Assembly (NCBI RefSeq): GCF_033659955.1
Contig: NZ_JARUJP010000009.1
Location: forward strand, 86,736-150,735
DNA length: 64,000 nt
Direction of reading: 5' to 3'
Origin: Clostridium_AM tanneri
GTDB lineage: Bacteria; Bacillota; Clostridia; Clostridiales; Clostridiaceae
Below are positions 27,248 through 36,871 of this stretch, piece by piece. Position 1 is the stretch's first letter; the number at the start of each line of letters is the position of its first letter. The position numbers and the translations under genes are program-made. The notes under the pieces are model-generated. The model was given only the letters and a program-made list of their open reading frames with translations. It had not been told where the DNA came from and searched no databases.

Positions 27248-28249
27248 TTACTCCACCTCTTTCACTGCTTGATTTAATTTATTCACACAATTTGAGAATG
27301 ATATATATTGAGGACATGCATCATCACATCTTCCGCAGCCTACACACATATGATAACCAAATCTTTTATTAAAATCATAAACCTTGTGCATAACCTTAAA
27401 TCTCATTCTATCGCCTTTTTCTTTTCTAAAGCTGTGACCACCAGCCATATCTGTATAGCCATCTACTTGACAAGAAGCCCAAACTCTTCTTCTTTCACCT
27501 ACTTTGCCGTTATCTTTGTAGAAAATATCCTGCATTGTAAAGCAGCTGCAGGTTCCACAGACAGTATTACATCTTCCACAGGCGATACATCTTTCTGAGT
27601 ATTCCTTCCAACCTTCCCATTTAAATATCTTTCCATCTAAACCTTCTGGTATATTCACTTCTACTTCATTTTCTTCTACAAAACTTGGAATTACTTCAGC
27701 TGTTTCTTCTGCTTCAAAGTATGCTTTAAATTCATCATTTTTACATTCTACAGAAACCTGTCCATCTTTTACTCTTAAAAACAAATCATATTCCTCTGTC
27801 TTGTTACTTCCCATACTTACACAGAAACAATTTTCAAAGCTATTTTCACATTCCATAAGAACGAATTTAACTTTTTCTCTTAATTTCTTGTAATAAGGGT
27901 CTTCAAAACCATTCTTTAAATATATTTGATCTAATCTTTTAACTGCATGAATATCACAGCTTCTTAAAAATATTAGAATTTTTTTATCATCTACTTTAGG
28001 TTCTGTTACGCTGTCTTCAGTAAAATAAAATAACGTCTGAGTTATTGGAAGTATAACTTCCTTAGGGGAAAAATTTGACTTTTTATCAAAAACTATTTCT
28101 TCTACAGTCTTTATTTGACCATATCTAACTGAATCTGTATCTGAGAAAACACCCTTTCCCTTTAAAAGTACAGGAGCATATATCTTATACTCTTGTGCTA
28201 TTGAGTTTAAAAAACTATTGAACTTTTCATTTTTCATTACAAATCCCAT
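27248..28249 (-). CDS. asrA: Anaerobic sulfite reductase subunit A (ferredoxin-like)
   Basis: A 333-residue iron-sulfur electron carrier. Two C-terminal 4Fe-4S binding regions: CIACGRCNTVCGTCSC and CVGCGRCDDACPQ. The N-terminal ~200 residues match the AsrA/hydrogenase beta-like domain with L-R-S-C-D-I-H-A-V-K-R-L. The start ATG at 28249 has GGAGG 6 bp upstream. It is directly downstream of the formate/nitrite-type channel gene. Confidence 0.94.
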   Translation of the reverse strand: MGFVMKNEKFNSFLNSIAQEYKIYAPVLLKGKGVFSDTDSVRYGQIKTVEEIVFDKKSNFSPKEVILPITQTLFYFTEDSVTEPKVDDKKILIFLRSCDIHAVKRLDQIYLKNGFEDPYYKKLREKVKFVLMECENSFENCFCVSMGSNKTEEYDLFLRVKDGQVSVECKNDEFKAYFEAEETAEVIPSFVEENEVEVNIPEGLDGKIFKWEGWKEYSERCIACGRCNTVCGTCSCFTMQDIFYKDNGKVGERRRVWASCQVDGYTDMAGGHSFRKEKGDRMRFKVMHKVYDFNKRFGYHMCVGCGRCDDACPQYISFSNCVNKLNQAVKEVE

Positions 28250-28260
28250 TTTAAACCTCC

Positions 28261-29055
28261 CTATGCAATCTTATTATTTATTTCTTCTGTTTCTTTCTTA
28301 GAAACATACCAATAAGCAATTCCTACAAATAACATTCCACCAATAATATTTCCAAGAGTTACTGCTATAATATTATGAGCAAATCCTCCTAATGATACCA
28401 CTGCTTTATGTGGAATCATTAAAGCTATAGAAAGTAGTGTCATATTAGCTATACTGTGTTCAAAGCCTGAAGTTATAAAGGCGAATAAACACCAGAAAAC
28501 CATTATAAGCTTTGCTGCTTCGTCCTTCAGTTTAAAAAAGCACCACACTGCTAGGCAAACTAATATATTACATAGAATACCTCTAAAGAATAATTGCATG
28601 AAAGGTGCTCCCATTTTTGCAGCAGAAGTTTTAAGAATAAATTCTGCTGTAGTACCTTGCGAAAGCCCCGATGCCACAAACATTGCTGCTAATACTATAG
28701 AACCTACTAAATTTCCAATCCAACTAAAAATCCATATATTCCAAAGATCACTGCTCTTAACCTTTTTTTCTAAAACTCCTACAATCATGATCATGTTATT
28801 TCCTGTAAACAACTCTGAACCTGCAGCTAAAACTAAACTTAGGGCAACTCCAAAGGAAAGTCCCATTACAATTTTTGTAGCCGGTGAGTTAACAGCTCCT
28901 AGAAGCCCTCCAATAGTAAATATAAGTATAATACCAAAACCAACGAACATTCCTGCTAGTGCTGAGGCCACTAGATACTTTCCTTTGCTTCTTTTAAGTA
29001 AAGCTGCCTTATTTACTGCCGCTCCACTCAGCTTGCTAATCTCTTCACTATACAA
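28261..29055 (-). CDS. Formate/nitrite-family channel, probable hydrosulfide channel
   Basis: A ~264-residue FNT channel with six predicted membrane helices and the family's L-S-x-G and F-x-G-N-N segments (AAGSELFTGNNMIMI). In Clostridioides difficile the FNT member next to asrABC conducts hydrosulfide. The same gene order here supports a role in exporting HS- produced by AsrABC. The start is probably the TTG at 29055, 5 bp after AGGGTGA; the upstream GTG at 29064 overlaps that RBS. First gene of the asr operon. Confidence 0.85.
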   Translation of the reverse strand: MYSEEISKLSGAAVNKAALLKRSKGKYLVASALAGMFVGFGIILIFTIGGLLGAVNSPATKIVMGLSFGVALSLVLAAGSELFTGNNMIMIVGVLEKKVKSSDLWNIWIFSWIGNLVGSIVLAAMFVASGLSQGTTAEFILKTSAAKMGAPFMQLFFRGILCNILVCLAVWCFFKLKDEAAKLIMVFWCLFAFITSGFEHSIANMTLLSIALMIPHKAVVSLGGFAHNIIAVTLGNIIGGMLFVGIAYWYVSKKETEEINNKIA

Positions 29056-29120
29056 ATAGATCACCCTTTCAAAATCATCTTTGTTACATATTTAACATAA
29101 CATATTCCCAGAAAAAATAA

Positions 29121-29136
29121 TGTGATATTTATCACG
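29121..29136. promoter_or_regulatory. Crp/Fnr-type palindrome upstream of the asr operon
   Basis: TGTGATATTTATCACG: six-base arms TGTGAT/ATCACG with one outer mismatch, spaced as in Crp-type sites (TGTGA-N6-TCACA). It is centred about 73 bp upstream of the channel start codon. A Crp/Fnr regulator gene lies 0.55 kb away. It may control sulfite reduction in response to redox or a sulfur signal. Confidence 0.55.
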
Positions 29137-29159
29137 GTTAAAAAACTTTTTTGAAAAAT

Positions 29160-29195
29160 AATAAAAACTGCCACTTTTTATCGCAGCAGTTCTTA
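29160..29195 (-). terminator. Terminator after the gene at 29199
   Basis: Minus-strand stem AACTGC/GCAGTT with a 15-nt loop, then TTTATTA, directly downstream of the stop. Confidence 0.65.
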
Positions 29196-29198
29196 TTA

Positions 29199-29606
29199 TT
29201 AATTTAACTTATCACTAGGTATCTCCTCGTATATTGCCTCTTTTACGTACTTATCATCTTTATTATGAGAGTTCCTTGGTTCTTCACCAATGCCTAAATC
29301 TTGGATATTAATATTTAAAGAACCAAACATTGTTTTTAGAGTTTCATTGGCAAAGCTTCCTATTTCTTCAAGTAACTCATCTGGATTTTTAGTTTTGGAA
29401 AGGTATACATCCATTTCACCACTGTAAAAGTTTTTAACAATCTTGGCTACAGTATACTGAGTGCTTTCATCATTAGGAGGTATAACTGTATCTTGTACTT
29501 GCAGTGTAAAATACATAGAGTTATCTGACTTTATTCCTACAGCTAGCTCCTCGAAGGAGTCTTCCTCATCTTCAGAAATTAAATAAAAATTTACTATAGG
29601 ATTCAT
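29199..29606 (-). CDS. Hypothetical acidic protein
   Basis: About 135 residues from the ATG at 29606. GAGGAGG lies 12 bp upstream; the further-upstream TTG at 29627 overlaps that RBS. Soluble and acidic, with an Asp/Glu-rich start (SEDEEDSFEELAVG) and a charged C-terminus. No family recognised. It lies between the asr operon and the Crp/Fnr gene, all on the same strand; a functional tie is possible but unproven. Confidence 0.6.
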   Translation of the reverse strand: MNPIVNFYLISEDEEDSFEELAVGIKSDNSMYFTLQVQDTVIPPNDESTQYTVAKIVKNFYSGEMDVYLSKTKNPDELLEEIGSFANETLKTMFGSLNINIQDLGIGEEPRNSHNKDDKYVKEAIYEEIPSDKLN

Positions 29607-29688
29607 GATAGTATAATTCCTCCTCAATATTCACATTATACTCCATTATATTAAAGTATAAAAAATATGTGAATGCACTCTTACATTA

Positions 29689-30378
29689 CTATCTTCCTCT
29701 AAAGTAAATGGATAACTCATCAGGATTTTTTACTAGTATTTTTTTACCTTCCATTTTAATCATCCCACTCTTTTCCAAGGTACGAATACATCTTGAAATA
29801 GTTTCTCTTGTACTCCCCAACATATCCGCTAGGTAAGTAATACTGATATTTAAATTGATTAATACACCATTTTCAGTATCTATTCCATAATCCTTAGAGA
29901 GCTTCCACAGCTTAGCTGCAAGTTTTTTATCTATTTTTATTGGCACACTATTTTTAAGCTGTCTGTAAAGCCTTCTAATTTTTTTTGCCATAGAATTTAT
30001 TATAACCCTAGTAAGCTTAAAGTCCTTAGACATTATCTCCAGCAAATCTTTTCTGAAAAAGCTTAAAACAAAAGTTTCTTCAAAGGCCTCACAATTTATA
30101 GAGGCAGGCAGTTCGTCAAAGATAACTTCATTGATAAACTGCCCATCACTTAAAATATAAATAACTCTTTTTTGACCTTCTTCTGAGCTTCTAAACATAG
30201 TCATTTTTCCCTTTAAAATTAGATATATATTATCAACCTCTTGTCTTTCGTAAAATAACATTTCTCCCTTATTAATCTTTAGCTTTATAGCCTTAGATAC
30301 CATCATTTCCAAAGTTGAAGTATCTATATCTTTAAAAATTTCTATTTGATTTAAATCTTCTATAGTGACTTTATTCAT
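29689..30378 (-). CDS. Crp/Fnr-family transcription regulator
   Basis: A 229-residue regulator. The N-terminal cyclic-nucleotide-binding-like barrel (I-Y-L-I-L-K-G-K-M-T-M-F-R-S-S-E-E-G) lacks the four Fnr cysteines and the key cAMP-contact Arg-Ser pattern, so its signal is unknown. The C-terminal winged helix carries the recognition helix in ADMLGSTRETISRCIRTLEK. It may act on the TGTGATATTTATCACG site in front of the asr operon. Such regulators (HcpR and relatives) often control nitrogen or sulfur stress genes in Clostridia. Confidence 0.88.
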   Translation of the reverse strand: MNKVTIEDLNQIEIFKDIDTSTLEMMVSKAIKLKINKGEMLFYERQEVDNIYLILKGKMTMFRSSEEGQKRVIYILSDGQFINEVIFDELPASINCEAFEETFVLSFFRKDLLEIMSKDFKLTRVIINSMAKKIRRLYRQLKNSVPIKIDKKLAAKLWKLSKDYGIDTENGVLINLNISITYLADMLGSTRETISRCIRTLEKSGMIKMEGKKILVKNPDELSIYFRGR

Positions 30379-30419
30379 TACTTCAACCCCTTTAAAGCCC
30401 CTAAAAATTGTTAGCTTTA

Positions 30420-32666
30420 TTATTCTGCCCTTATTATAACCTTATTGTCCTCTACATCTATTACGTAGGAATTAGCGCCTCTTTCCTCTCCAAATAGAAT
30501 TTGATCAACAAAATAAGGTTTAATTTGGTGCTGAACTATTCTTATTATTTCTCTTGCACCATATTCTAATGACGTTCCCTTCGTAGATAGCCACTTATAG
30601 CATCTCTCTGTAACTGTTGCTTTTATGCCCTTAGATAATAGTTTTTCTTCAAATTCTGATATAGCCTTCTTAGCTACAAGAAGGGCCATCTCTTCATTCA
30701 TTCTATTAAATATAACAGTATCATCCAGTCTATTTCTAAACTCAGGAGAAAAAACTCTTTCTATTTCCTTAGTTATAGATTCTTCTTTGGTTATTCTCTC
30801 TCCAAAACCCATTAAGGTTTTTCCCAGAGACCTTGCTCCTGCATTGGAAGTCATTATCAGTATTACATTTCTAAAATCCGTTTTCTTTCCTGTACTATCA
30901 GTAAGAGTGGCATAATCCATTAGCTGTAGTAGTATGTTTAAAACATCTGGATGAACCTTCTCAATTTCATCAAGCAATAAGACACAGTAAGGATTTTTTC
31001 TAACATTGTCCGTTAAAAGACCGCCTTCTTCATAACCTACATATCCTGGGGGAGCTCCAATAAGTCTTGCCACACTGTGTTTTTCCTGATATTCACTCAT
31101 ATCGAATCTAATCAATGGAATATTAAGAGCATTTGCAAGCTGCTTACATATCTCTGTTTTTCCCACTCCTGTAGGTCCTACAAATAGAAGATTAGCTACA
31201 GTTTTGTTCTCATCATTAAAACCTGCCCTAGATTTTTTTATAGCTCTAACTAATGTATCTATGGCCTCATCTTGACCGAATATTTTTTCCTTTAGGTTCT
31301 TTTCTAAGCTTCTTAGTATCTCTATCTCATTTACAGATACGCTCTGCTCTGGTATTCTTGCCATAGAAGATACTACCTTTTCTATATCACCGCTTCTAAT
31401 AACTATAACCTCATCATCTTTTCCATTTATTCTAGCATTAGCCCCCGCTTCATCTATTACGTCTATGGCCTTATCTGGCAGGTATCTATCATTTATATAC
31501 TTTGCTGAAAGCTCCACTGCAGCCTTTAAAGCTTCCTCTGTATAGCTTACTTTATGAAACTTTTCATAGTTTTCCTTTAGGCCCATTAGAATGTTGTATG
31601 CCTCTTCATTGTTTGGCTCTGTAACCTCAATTTTTTGAAATCTTCTAGATAAAGCTTTATCCTTTTCAAATATTTTTTTGTACTCATCATAGGTTGTTGA
31701 ACCAATAAACCTAATTTTTCCCTTTGTTAAAAAGGGCTTAAGTATATTAGAGGCATCCATTGCACCACCAGATACAGAACCTGCTCCGATTATAGTATGG
31801 ATTTCATCTATATAAACAATGGCTTTATCTTCTTTTTCAATTTTCTTTAATACCTTCTTAATTCTCTCCTCAAAATCCCCTCTATATTTGGTTCCTGCAA
31901 GCAGTGAACCCATATCTAGTGAATAAATCTTACTTTTTTGAAGAGATTTAGGCACCTTGTTTTGTACAATTAGTGTTGCTAAACCTTCTGTAATGGCAGT
32001 CTTACCTACCCCTGGTTCACCAACATGTATTGGATTATTTTTTAACCTTCTAGATAACACCTGTATGGTCCTATTTATTATATCTTCTCTTCCGATCAGT
32101 GGGTCAATTTCATCATTTTCAGCTTTTTCCGTAAGCTCCACGGTAAAATCCTTTAGTAGTAACTCACCCTTCTTTTCACTTTCAACTTCATCCATATAAT
32201 CATCTTCTAATTCCTGTTCATCCTCAGAATATATTGAATTAAGTTCTGAAAGTCCATGGGTAATATAGTTAAGAATATCTATTCTTTTTATTCCCTGTTT
32301 TTTTAAGAAATAGCTGGCAAAGCTTTCTTCTTCATCATAAATAGATATAAAGATGTCTCCAAGCTTTATTATATTTTTTTCTGCTGCCAGCACATGAGAG
32401 CCTGCAGTGGTTATAATATTCTGTATGCCTATAGTCTCTAAAGGCTCCCCTTCTGATATTAGATTTATATTTTCATGAAAATATCTTGTTAAATCTTTTT
32501 TTATTTCCTCTATGTCACCACCACAATTTTCTATAATATCTCTTCCCTCACTAAAAAATAAGGAAGCATACAATATGTGTTCTGGAGTAAAATATTCATG
32601 TTTTGAATACTTTGCTTCATTATAAGCTGCGGTAATGACCTCATTTACTATCCTATCTAATCTCAT
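30420..32666 (-). CDS. clpA: ClpA-type AAA+ unfoldase
   Basis: A 748-residue double-AAA+ Hsp100 protein. Clp N-domain (~1-140), D1 with Walker A GEPGVGKTAIT, D2 with GPTGVGKTEICK, sensor and Arg-finger regions intact. A possible ClpP-binding loop M-G-F-G is seen after D2 Walker B. It unfolds substrates for ClpP. It lies 2 bp downstream of clpS, a strong sign of coupled expression. Because of the clpS partner it is called clpA rather than clpC. Confidence 0.9.
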   Translation of the reverse strand: MRLDRIVNEVITAAYNEAKYSKHEYFTPEHILYASLFFSEGRDIIENCGGDIEEIKKDLTRYFHENINLISEGEPLETIGIQNIITTAGSHVLAAEKNIIKLGDIFISIYDEEESFASYFLKKQGIKRIDILNYITHGLSELNSIYSEDEQELEDDYMDEVESEKKGELLLKDFTVELTEKAENDEIDPLIGREDIINRTIQVLSRRLKNNPIHVGEPGVGKTAITEGLATLIVQNKVPKSLQKSKIYSLDMGSLLAGTKYRGDFEERIKKVLKKIEKEDKAIVYIDEIHTIIGAGSVSGGAMDASNILKPFLTKGKIRFIGSTTYDEYKKIFEKDKALSRRFQKIEVTEPNNEEAYNILMGLKENYEKFHKVSYTEEALKAAVELSAKYINDRYLPDKAIDVIDEAGANARINGKDDEVIVIRSGDIEKVVSSMARIPEQSVSVNEIEILRSLEKNLKEKIFGQDEAIDTLVRAIKKSRAGFNDENKTVANLLFVGPTGVGKTEICKQLANALNIPLIRFDMSEYQEKHSVARLIGAPPGYVGYEEGGLLTDNVRKNPYCVLLLDEIEKVHPDVLNILLQLMDYATLTDSTGKKTDFRNVILIMTSNAGARSLGKTLMGFGERITKEESITKEIERVFSPEFRNRLDDTVIFNRMNEEMALLVAKKAISEFEEKLLSKGIKATVTERCYKWLSTKGTSLEYGAREIIRIVQHQIKPYFVDQILFGEERGANSYVIDVEDNKVIIRAE

Positions 32667-32668
32667 AT

Positions 32669-32983
32669 CTATTCCTCTTCCATGCTAAATTTTAGTGGGA
32701 ACCCGCTGCTTTCTGCCATAGCAGATGCCTGTATCATTTTTGTAGCAGCTATATCATAGGAGTATATCCCTGCTACTCCTATTCCTTTTTTATGCACATC
32801 ATACATTATTTTTGTAGCATCAACTACAGCCTTTTTAAATACCTTTACCAATACTTCAACTACAAAATCCATAGTTGTATAATCATCATTATGAATAAGC
32901 ACCTTAAACATTTTAGGCTTTTTTGCCTTAGTATCTGTACTTTCTTTTAAAATAGTTTTTTGAGACATGTTTAACAACTCCAT
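32669..32983 (-). CDS. clpS: ClpS N-degron adaptor
   Basis: A 104-residue adaptor. The fold signature is present: L-I-H-N-D-D-Y-T-T-M-D-F-V-V-E-V-L, then H-K-K-G-I-G-V-A-G-I-Y and A-M-A-E-S-S-G-F-P-L. It delivers proteins with destabilising N-terminal residues to ClpAP. It sits between the ATPase-LexA fusion gene (11 bp upstream) and clpA (2 bp downstream), so the three are probably one operon. Confidence 0.93.
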   Translation of the reverse strand: MELLNMSQKTILKESTDTKAKKPKMFKVLIHNDDYTTMDFVVEVLVKVFKKAVVDATKIMYDVHKKGIGVAGIYSYDIAATKMIQASAMAESSGFPLKFSMEEE

Positions 32984-32993
32984 AGCATAAAAA

Positions 32994-34595
32994 TTAAATC
33001 TTCTGTTTTACAACTCCTACAGCCACTCCAATAACATTTATTTCATTGTCTGTAATTTCTATAGGATAATATTTCTCATTTTCAGGCATAAGAACTATTC
33101 TTCCTTTACCTATTTGTAATCTTTTTAGCGTAGCATTTCCATCTAAATCTACCGCCACTATATCATTATTTTGTGCTGCATATTGTTTTCTGATTACCAC
33201 ATAATCACCATCATCTATGTCAGCCTCTATCATACTATCCCCTTTAACCTTTAGTAAGAAGCAATCTTTAACGCCCTTTAACCAATGCTGTGGTATATAG
33301 AAATCACCTTCTATGTCTGAATTCATTAATATCGGTTCCCCTGCTGCTATATCACTGTATACAGCTAATTGCTTTAATTCCTCAATGCTATATACGTCTT
33401 CACTATCCCCACTTTTAACTAAAAGCTCTGAAATATTATTTAAATCCCTTGTAAAACTATATTTTCTACTGTGTCTTAGATCGCAATATTGAAATTTTTC
33501 TATAAAAGGTGAGGTATTATTACTCATTTCTATTATTCCTTTTTCTCCGTATTTTTCATTAAGCTTTGCCGGATTATTAATATTATTTTTACTATCACCA
33601 CAACTATTTAGTATATCCAATTGTTCTTGTGAAGTTTCTATGGACTTAAAATCATTCTCTAATTGGCCACTAGGTCCATATTTCTTGTTTAGAGAATATT
33701 TTTTTATATTTTCATCTAAGTTTAAACTTGCAAATTTCCGGCCTTTTGTTATCCAACCGTTTTGATTTAAATGCTTTTCTCTGTTTACAATTAACATTAT
33801 ATTAGAATATGCCTTTTTGCTGCATAAAAGATCTAAAAATTCTAATTGAATTTTTGTTAGGTCTTGTGAATCATCTGCTATTATATGACTATACTTTTTC
33901 TTGCTATCTTCGGCATATTTAGTAGCTAACAGGGTAATGTCTCTCTGATCCACTAAATTCTTTTCTTTCAATAGATTATTATATAATTGCATCATATTAA
34001 AGATAGCTTCTCTTGCCTTGGAGTTCTTTAAAAGTCTCTTGGGACCTTGTTCTTTTGTCACTTTTCTTCCTACTCTATCTGCCTTTTGATACTCTTCAAG
34101 CTTTATATAGTTACAATCTTTAATCCAATTTATTTCATCTATAATAAATTCTATGTATCTTTCATTTAATACTTTAAGTCCCTTATATGAATTTTTAATT
34201 TCATTTAGGCATTGTTTAGTAATTTCATACTGTTCTTCCTTAATAATAAGTTTACAGTTGTATTTATTTTTCCTTCTATGTTCCAAGAAATAACTATACA
34301 CAATATTATCTATTGTTTCAAGATGTACCTTGTCCACCTGATTTGAAAATAAAGTTATAAACTCTGTTTGACTTTCTTCCGTCTTATGGAGAGTTTCTTT
34401 AATCTGCTGAAGATGACTATCATTTTGCGCTACCATTAAGATTTTATCTGTTTCATACAAACAGTAGTTGTCCTTTAAAAAAATACTTCTATTTACTGCA
34501 ACTGTAGTCTTCCCTGAACCTGCTGTCCCTCTTACTAGATTATAGCCTAGAACCTTACTTCTAATTATCCTTTTTTGTGCTGTATCTAACTTCAT
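32994..34595 (-). CDS. Fusion of a half UvrD-type ATPase with a LexA-like self-cleavage domain
   Basis: A 533-residue protein. Residues ~1-290 look like domain 1A/1B of a superfamily 1 helicase: Q-motif-like start, Walker A GTAGSGKTT (23-31), and motif II as IIADDSQDLT in place of DEAQD. The second RecA half (motifs IV-VI) is absent. After a ~120-residue linker, residues ~415-533 form a full S24/LexA domain: cleavage site Ala418-Gly419 in DIAAGEPIL, catalytic Ser454 in GDSMIEADIDDGD, Lys491 in NATLKRL. The Ser-Lys spacing (37) equals that of E. coli LexA. No helix-turn-helix is present. Its place ahead of clpS-clpA suggests a DNA-damage-linked, cleavable factor (inference). Confidence 0.82.
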   Translation of the reverse strand: MKLDTAQKRIIRSKVLGYNLVRGTAGSGKTTVAVNRSIFLKDNYCLYETDKILMVAQNDSHLQQIKETLHKTEESQTEFITLFSNQVDKVHLETIDNIVYSYFLEHRRKNKYNCKLIIKEEQYEITKQCLNEIKNSYKGLKVLNERYIEFIIDEINWIKDCNYIKLEEYQKADRVGRKVTKEQGPKRLLKNSKAREAIFNMMQLYNNLLKEKNLVDQRDITLLATKYAEDSKKKYSHIIADDSQDLTKIQLEFLDLLCSKKAYSNIMLIVNREKHLNQNGWITKGRKFASLNLDENIKKYSLNKKYGPSGQLENDFKSIETSQEQLDILNSCGDSKNNINNPAKLNEKYGEKGIIEMSNNTSPFIEKFQYCDLRHSRKYSFTRDLNNISELLVKSGDSEDVYSIEELKQLAVYSDIAAGEPILMNSDIEGDFYIPQHWLKGVKDCFLLKVKGDSMIEADIDDGDYVVIRKQYAAQNNDIVAVDLDGNATLKRLQIGKGRIVLMPENEKYYPIEITDNEINVIGVAVGVVKQKI

Positions 34596-34843
34596 AATTC
34601 TTCACCTCCAAAGCGGAATAAACATTGTTATTATTATATTATAACCGAAATTGCTAAGTTGTGGTTATAATTTTTAACTTCTTTATATGTTACTTACCTA
34701 CTAAATCTAAAATTAAAAGATTGCCATTTTTACTTTATTGCATTGGATTCTTAAATAGTTGAAAATTTAACTATTAACCAATATACTTAATAATATGTTT
34801 TATTATTTATAAAGGGAGAAACAAGAAAGGATTAGTGAACTAT

Positions 34844-36760
34844 ATGAATTTAATATCTTTAGAAAATATAAGCAAAAGTTATGGAGAAAAAATACTCCTT
34901 GATAATATTTCACTTTCCATAAGTGAAGGAGATAAGATAGGTGTCATAGGTATCAATGGTACCGGTAAATCTACACTGCTTAAAATCATCGCTGGAGTAG
35001 AAACTTATGACAACGGCAATATAATTACTGCCAATAAGTTAACGGTAAACTTTTTATCCCAATCAACAGTCTTTGATGAAGATGCTACAGTACTGGAACA
35101 GGTTTTTAAGGGAGACTCACCGGTAATGAAGCTTTTAAGAGAATATGAAACTATAACAAAAGCCTTAGAAAGAAGTCCAGAAGATGCTAGGCTGCAGAAG
35201 ATGCTCCTAGATTTAACGCCTAAGATGGACGGTTTAAATGGGTGGCAAATTGAAAGTGATGCTAAGACTATCCTTACCAAATTGAACATTTTTGACTTTG
35301 AAGCTAAAGTAGGAACTCTTTCTGGTGGTCAAAAAAAGAGAATAGCCCTAGCTCAGGCCTTAATAACTCCTGCAAATTTGCTTATATTAGATGAGCCAAC
35401 TAACCATATTGATAACGACACAGTGCTGTGGCTTGAGCAATATTTAAACAGCAGAAAAGGTGCTCTACTTATGATTACCCACGATAGGTACTTCTTAGAT
35501 AGAGTAACAAATAGAATAATAGAGCTTCATAACGGAAACCTCTACAGATATAGTGGAAATTACAGTGTATTTTTAGAGAAGAAATCAGAGCGTGAAGAAT
35601 TAGAAAGAGCAATGGAAAGCAAACGTGAAAATCTTTATCGAAGAGAATTGGCATGGATTAAAAGAGGTGCAAAGGCTAGAACTACTAAACAAAAGGCAAG
35701 AATTGATAGATTCGAAGAAATTGCAAATAGCAAACTAGAGGTAGTTGAAGATAAGGTACAAATGTCCTCCGCCAGTACCAGACTTGGAAAAAAAGTAATA
35801 GAGCTAATGGACGTAACCATGAGCTATCCTGATAAAAAGATAGTTAATCATTTCAGCTATATATTTTCTAAAAATGATAGGGTTGGAATAATAGGCCCTA
35901 ACGGTGTAGGAAAATCCACTCTTCTTAATATATGTACAGGAAGAATTCAGCCTAATGAGGGAACTGTAGATATCGGAGAAACAGTTAAAATAGGATATTT
36001 TTCTCAGGAAAATAAAGAGATGGATGAAAGCCTTAGAGTTATTCAATATATAAAAGAAGCGGGAGAATTCTTAAAAGCCTCCGATGGTGAAGTTATAAGC
36101 GCAGCTAAAATGCTGGAGAGATTTTTATTTTCTCCAGAAATGCAGTGGACACCTATATCCAAACTTTCCGGCGGAGAAAAGAGAAGGCTATACCTTCTTA
36201 GAGTACTTATGGAAGCTCCAAATGTGCTAATACTTGACGAGCCAACTAACGATTTAGATATTCAAACCTTAACTATATTAGAAGACTATTTAGAAAGCTT
36301 TGAAGGGACAGTATTAACCGTATCCCATGACAGGTATTTCCTAGATAAAGTTGTAGAAAAACTTCTTGTGTTAGACGGTTCTGGTGAAATAACTTACCAT
36401 ACAGGAAATTATTCTGAGTATATCGAAAAGTATGGAGCTGTAGTTAAAAAGCAACAGGATGAAGAAAAAAAGAATAAGGAAAAAGTTATTCCTAAGGAAG
36501 AAAAAAAGAAAGATAAGCCTTTAAAATTTTCCTATAAGGAGCAAAAAGAATTTGATGAAATTGACAATGTTATCAGCGAAACAGAGGATTCAATTTCTAA
36601 GTTAGATGATAAGATAAACTCAGCAGGCAGTGATTTTGAACTGCTTCAAAAACTCCTAGCTGAAAAAGAGGAGCTGTCTAGTAAGTTAGAAAACTTATAT
36701 GAGAGATGGGAGTATTTAAATGAACTATCAGAAAAGATAGAGGCACAAAAGTCAGTTTAG
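34844..36760 (+). CDS. ABC-F family ATPase (Uup/EF-3-like)
   Basis: About 638 residues with two ABC cassettes and no membrane part. Cassette 1: GINGTGKST, LSGGQKKRIALAQ, LILDEPTNHID. Cassette 2: GPNGVGKST, LSGGEKRRLYLLR, LILDEPTNDLD. Between them is an Arg/Lys-rich linker (RRELAWIKRGAKARTTK). A C-terminal coiled-coil tail, as in Uup, follows. ABC-F proteins act on ribosomes. The start is ATG 34844 (MNLISLENISKSYG); a GTG at 34835, 4 bp from AAAGG, is an alternative. Confidence 0.9.
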   Translation: MNLISLENISKSYGEKILLDNISLSISEGDKIGVIGINGTGKSTLLKIIAGVETYDNGNIITANKLTVNFLSQSTVFDEDATVLEQVFKGDSPVMKLLREYETITKALERSPEDARLQKMLLDLTPKMDGLNGWQIESDAKTILTKLNIFDFEAKVGTLSGGQKKRIALAQALITPANLLILDEPTNHIDNDTVLWLEQYLNSRKGALLMITHDRYFLDRVTNRIIELHNGNLYRYSGNYSVFLEKKSEREELERAMESKRENLYRRELAWIKRGAKARTTKQKARIDRFEEIANSKLEVVEDKVQMSSASTRLGKKVIELMDVTMSYPDKKIVNHFSYIFSKNDRVGIIGPNGVGKSTLLNICTGRIQPNEGTVDIGETVKIGYFSQENKEMDESLRVIQYIKEAGEFLKASDGEVISAAKMLERFLFSPEMQWTPISKLSGGEKRRLYLLRVLMEAPNVLILDEPTNDLDIQTLTILEDYLESFEGTVLTVSHDRYFLDKVVEKLLVLDGSGEITYHTGNYSEYIEKYGAVVKKQQDEEKKNKEKVIPKEEKKKDKPLKFSYKEQKEFDEIDNVISETEDSISKLDDKINSAGSDFELLQKLLAEKEELSSKLENLYERWEYLNELSEKIEAQKSV

Positions 36761-36781
36761 TATAGATTGTTTTTTACATTT

Positions 36782-36818
36782 TAAAGCCAATGCTTAGTAT
36801 GTTAAGTATTGGCTTTTG
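36782..36818 (+). terminator. Terminator between the ABC-F and XRE-cupin genes
   Basis: Stem AAGCCAATGCTTA/TAAGTATTGGCTT, then TTGAAA. It may serve both convergent genes. Confidence 0.75.
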
Positions 36819-36871
36819 AAATATCCGGTAAAAGCTGTTTCACAGCGGCTATTATTAAAATTTGCAGTTAA

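Noticed and set aside
29055..29064. GTG 29064 as start of the hydrosulfide channel
   Set aside because: It overlaps the AGGGTGA ribosome site; TTG 29055 has proper spacing.
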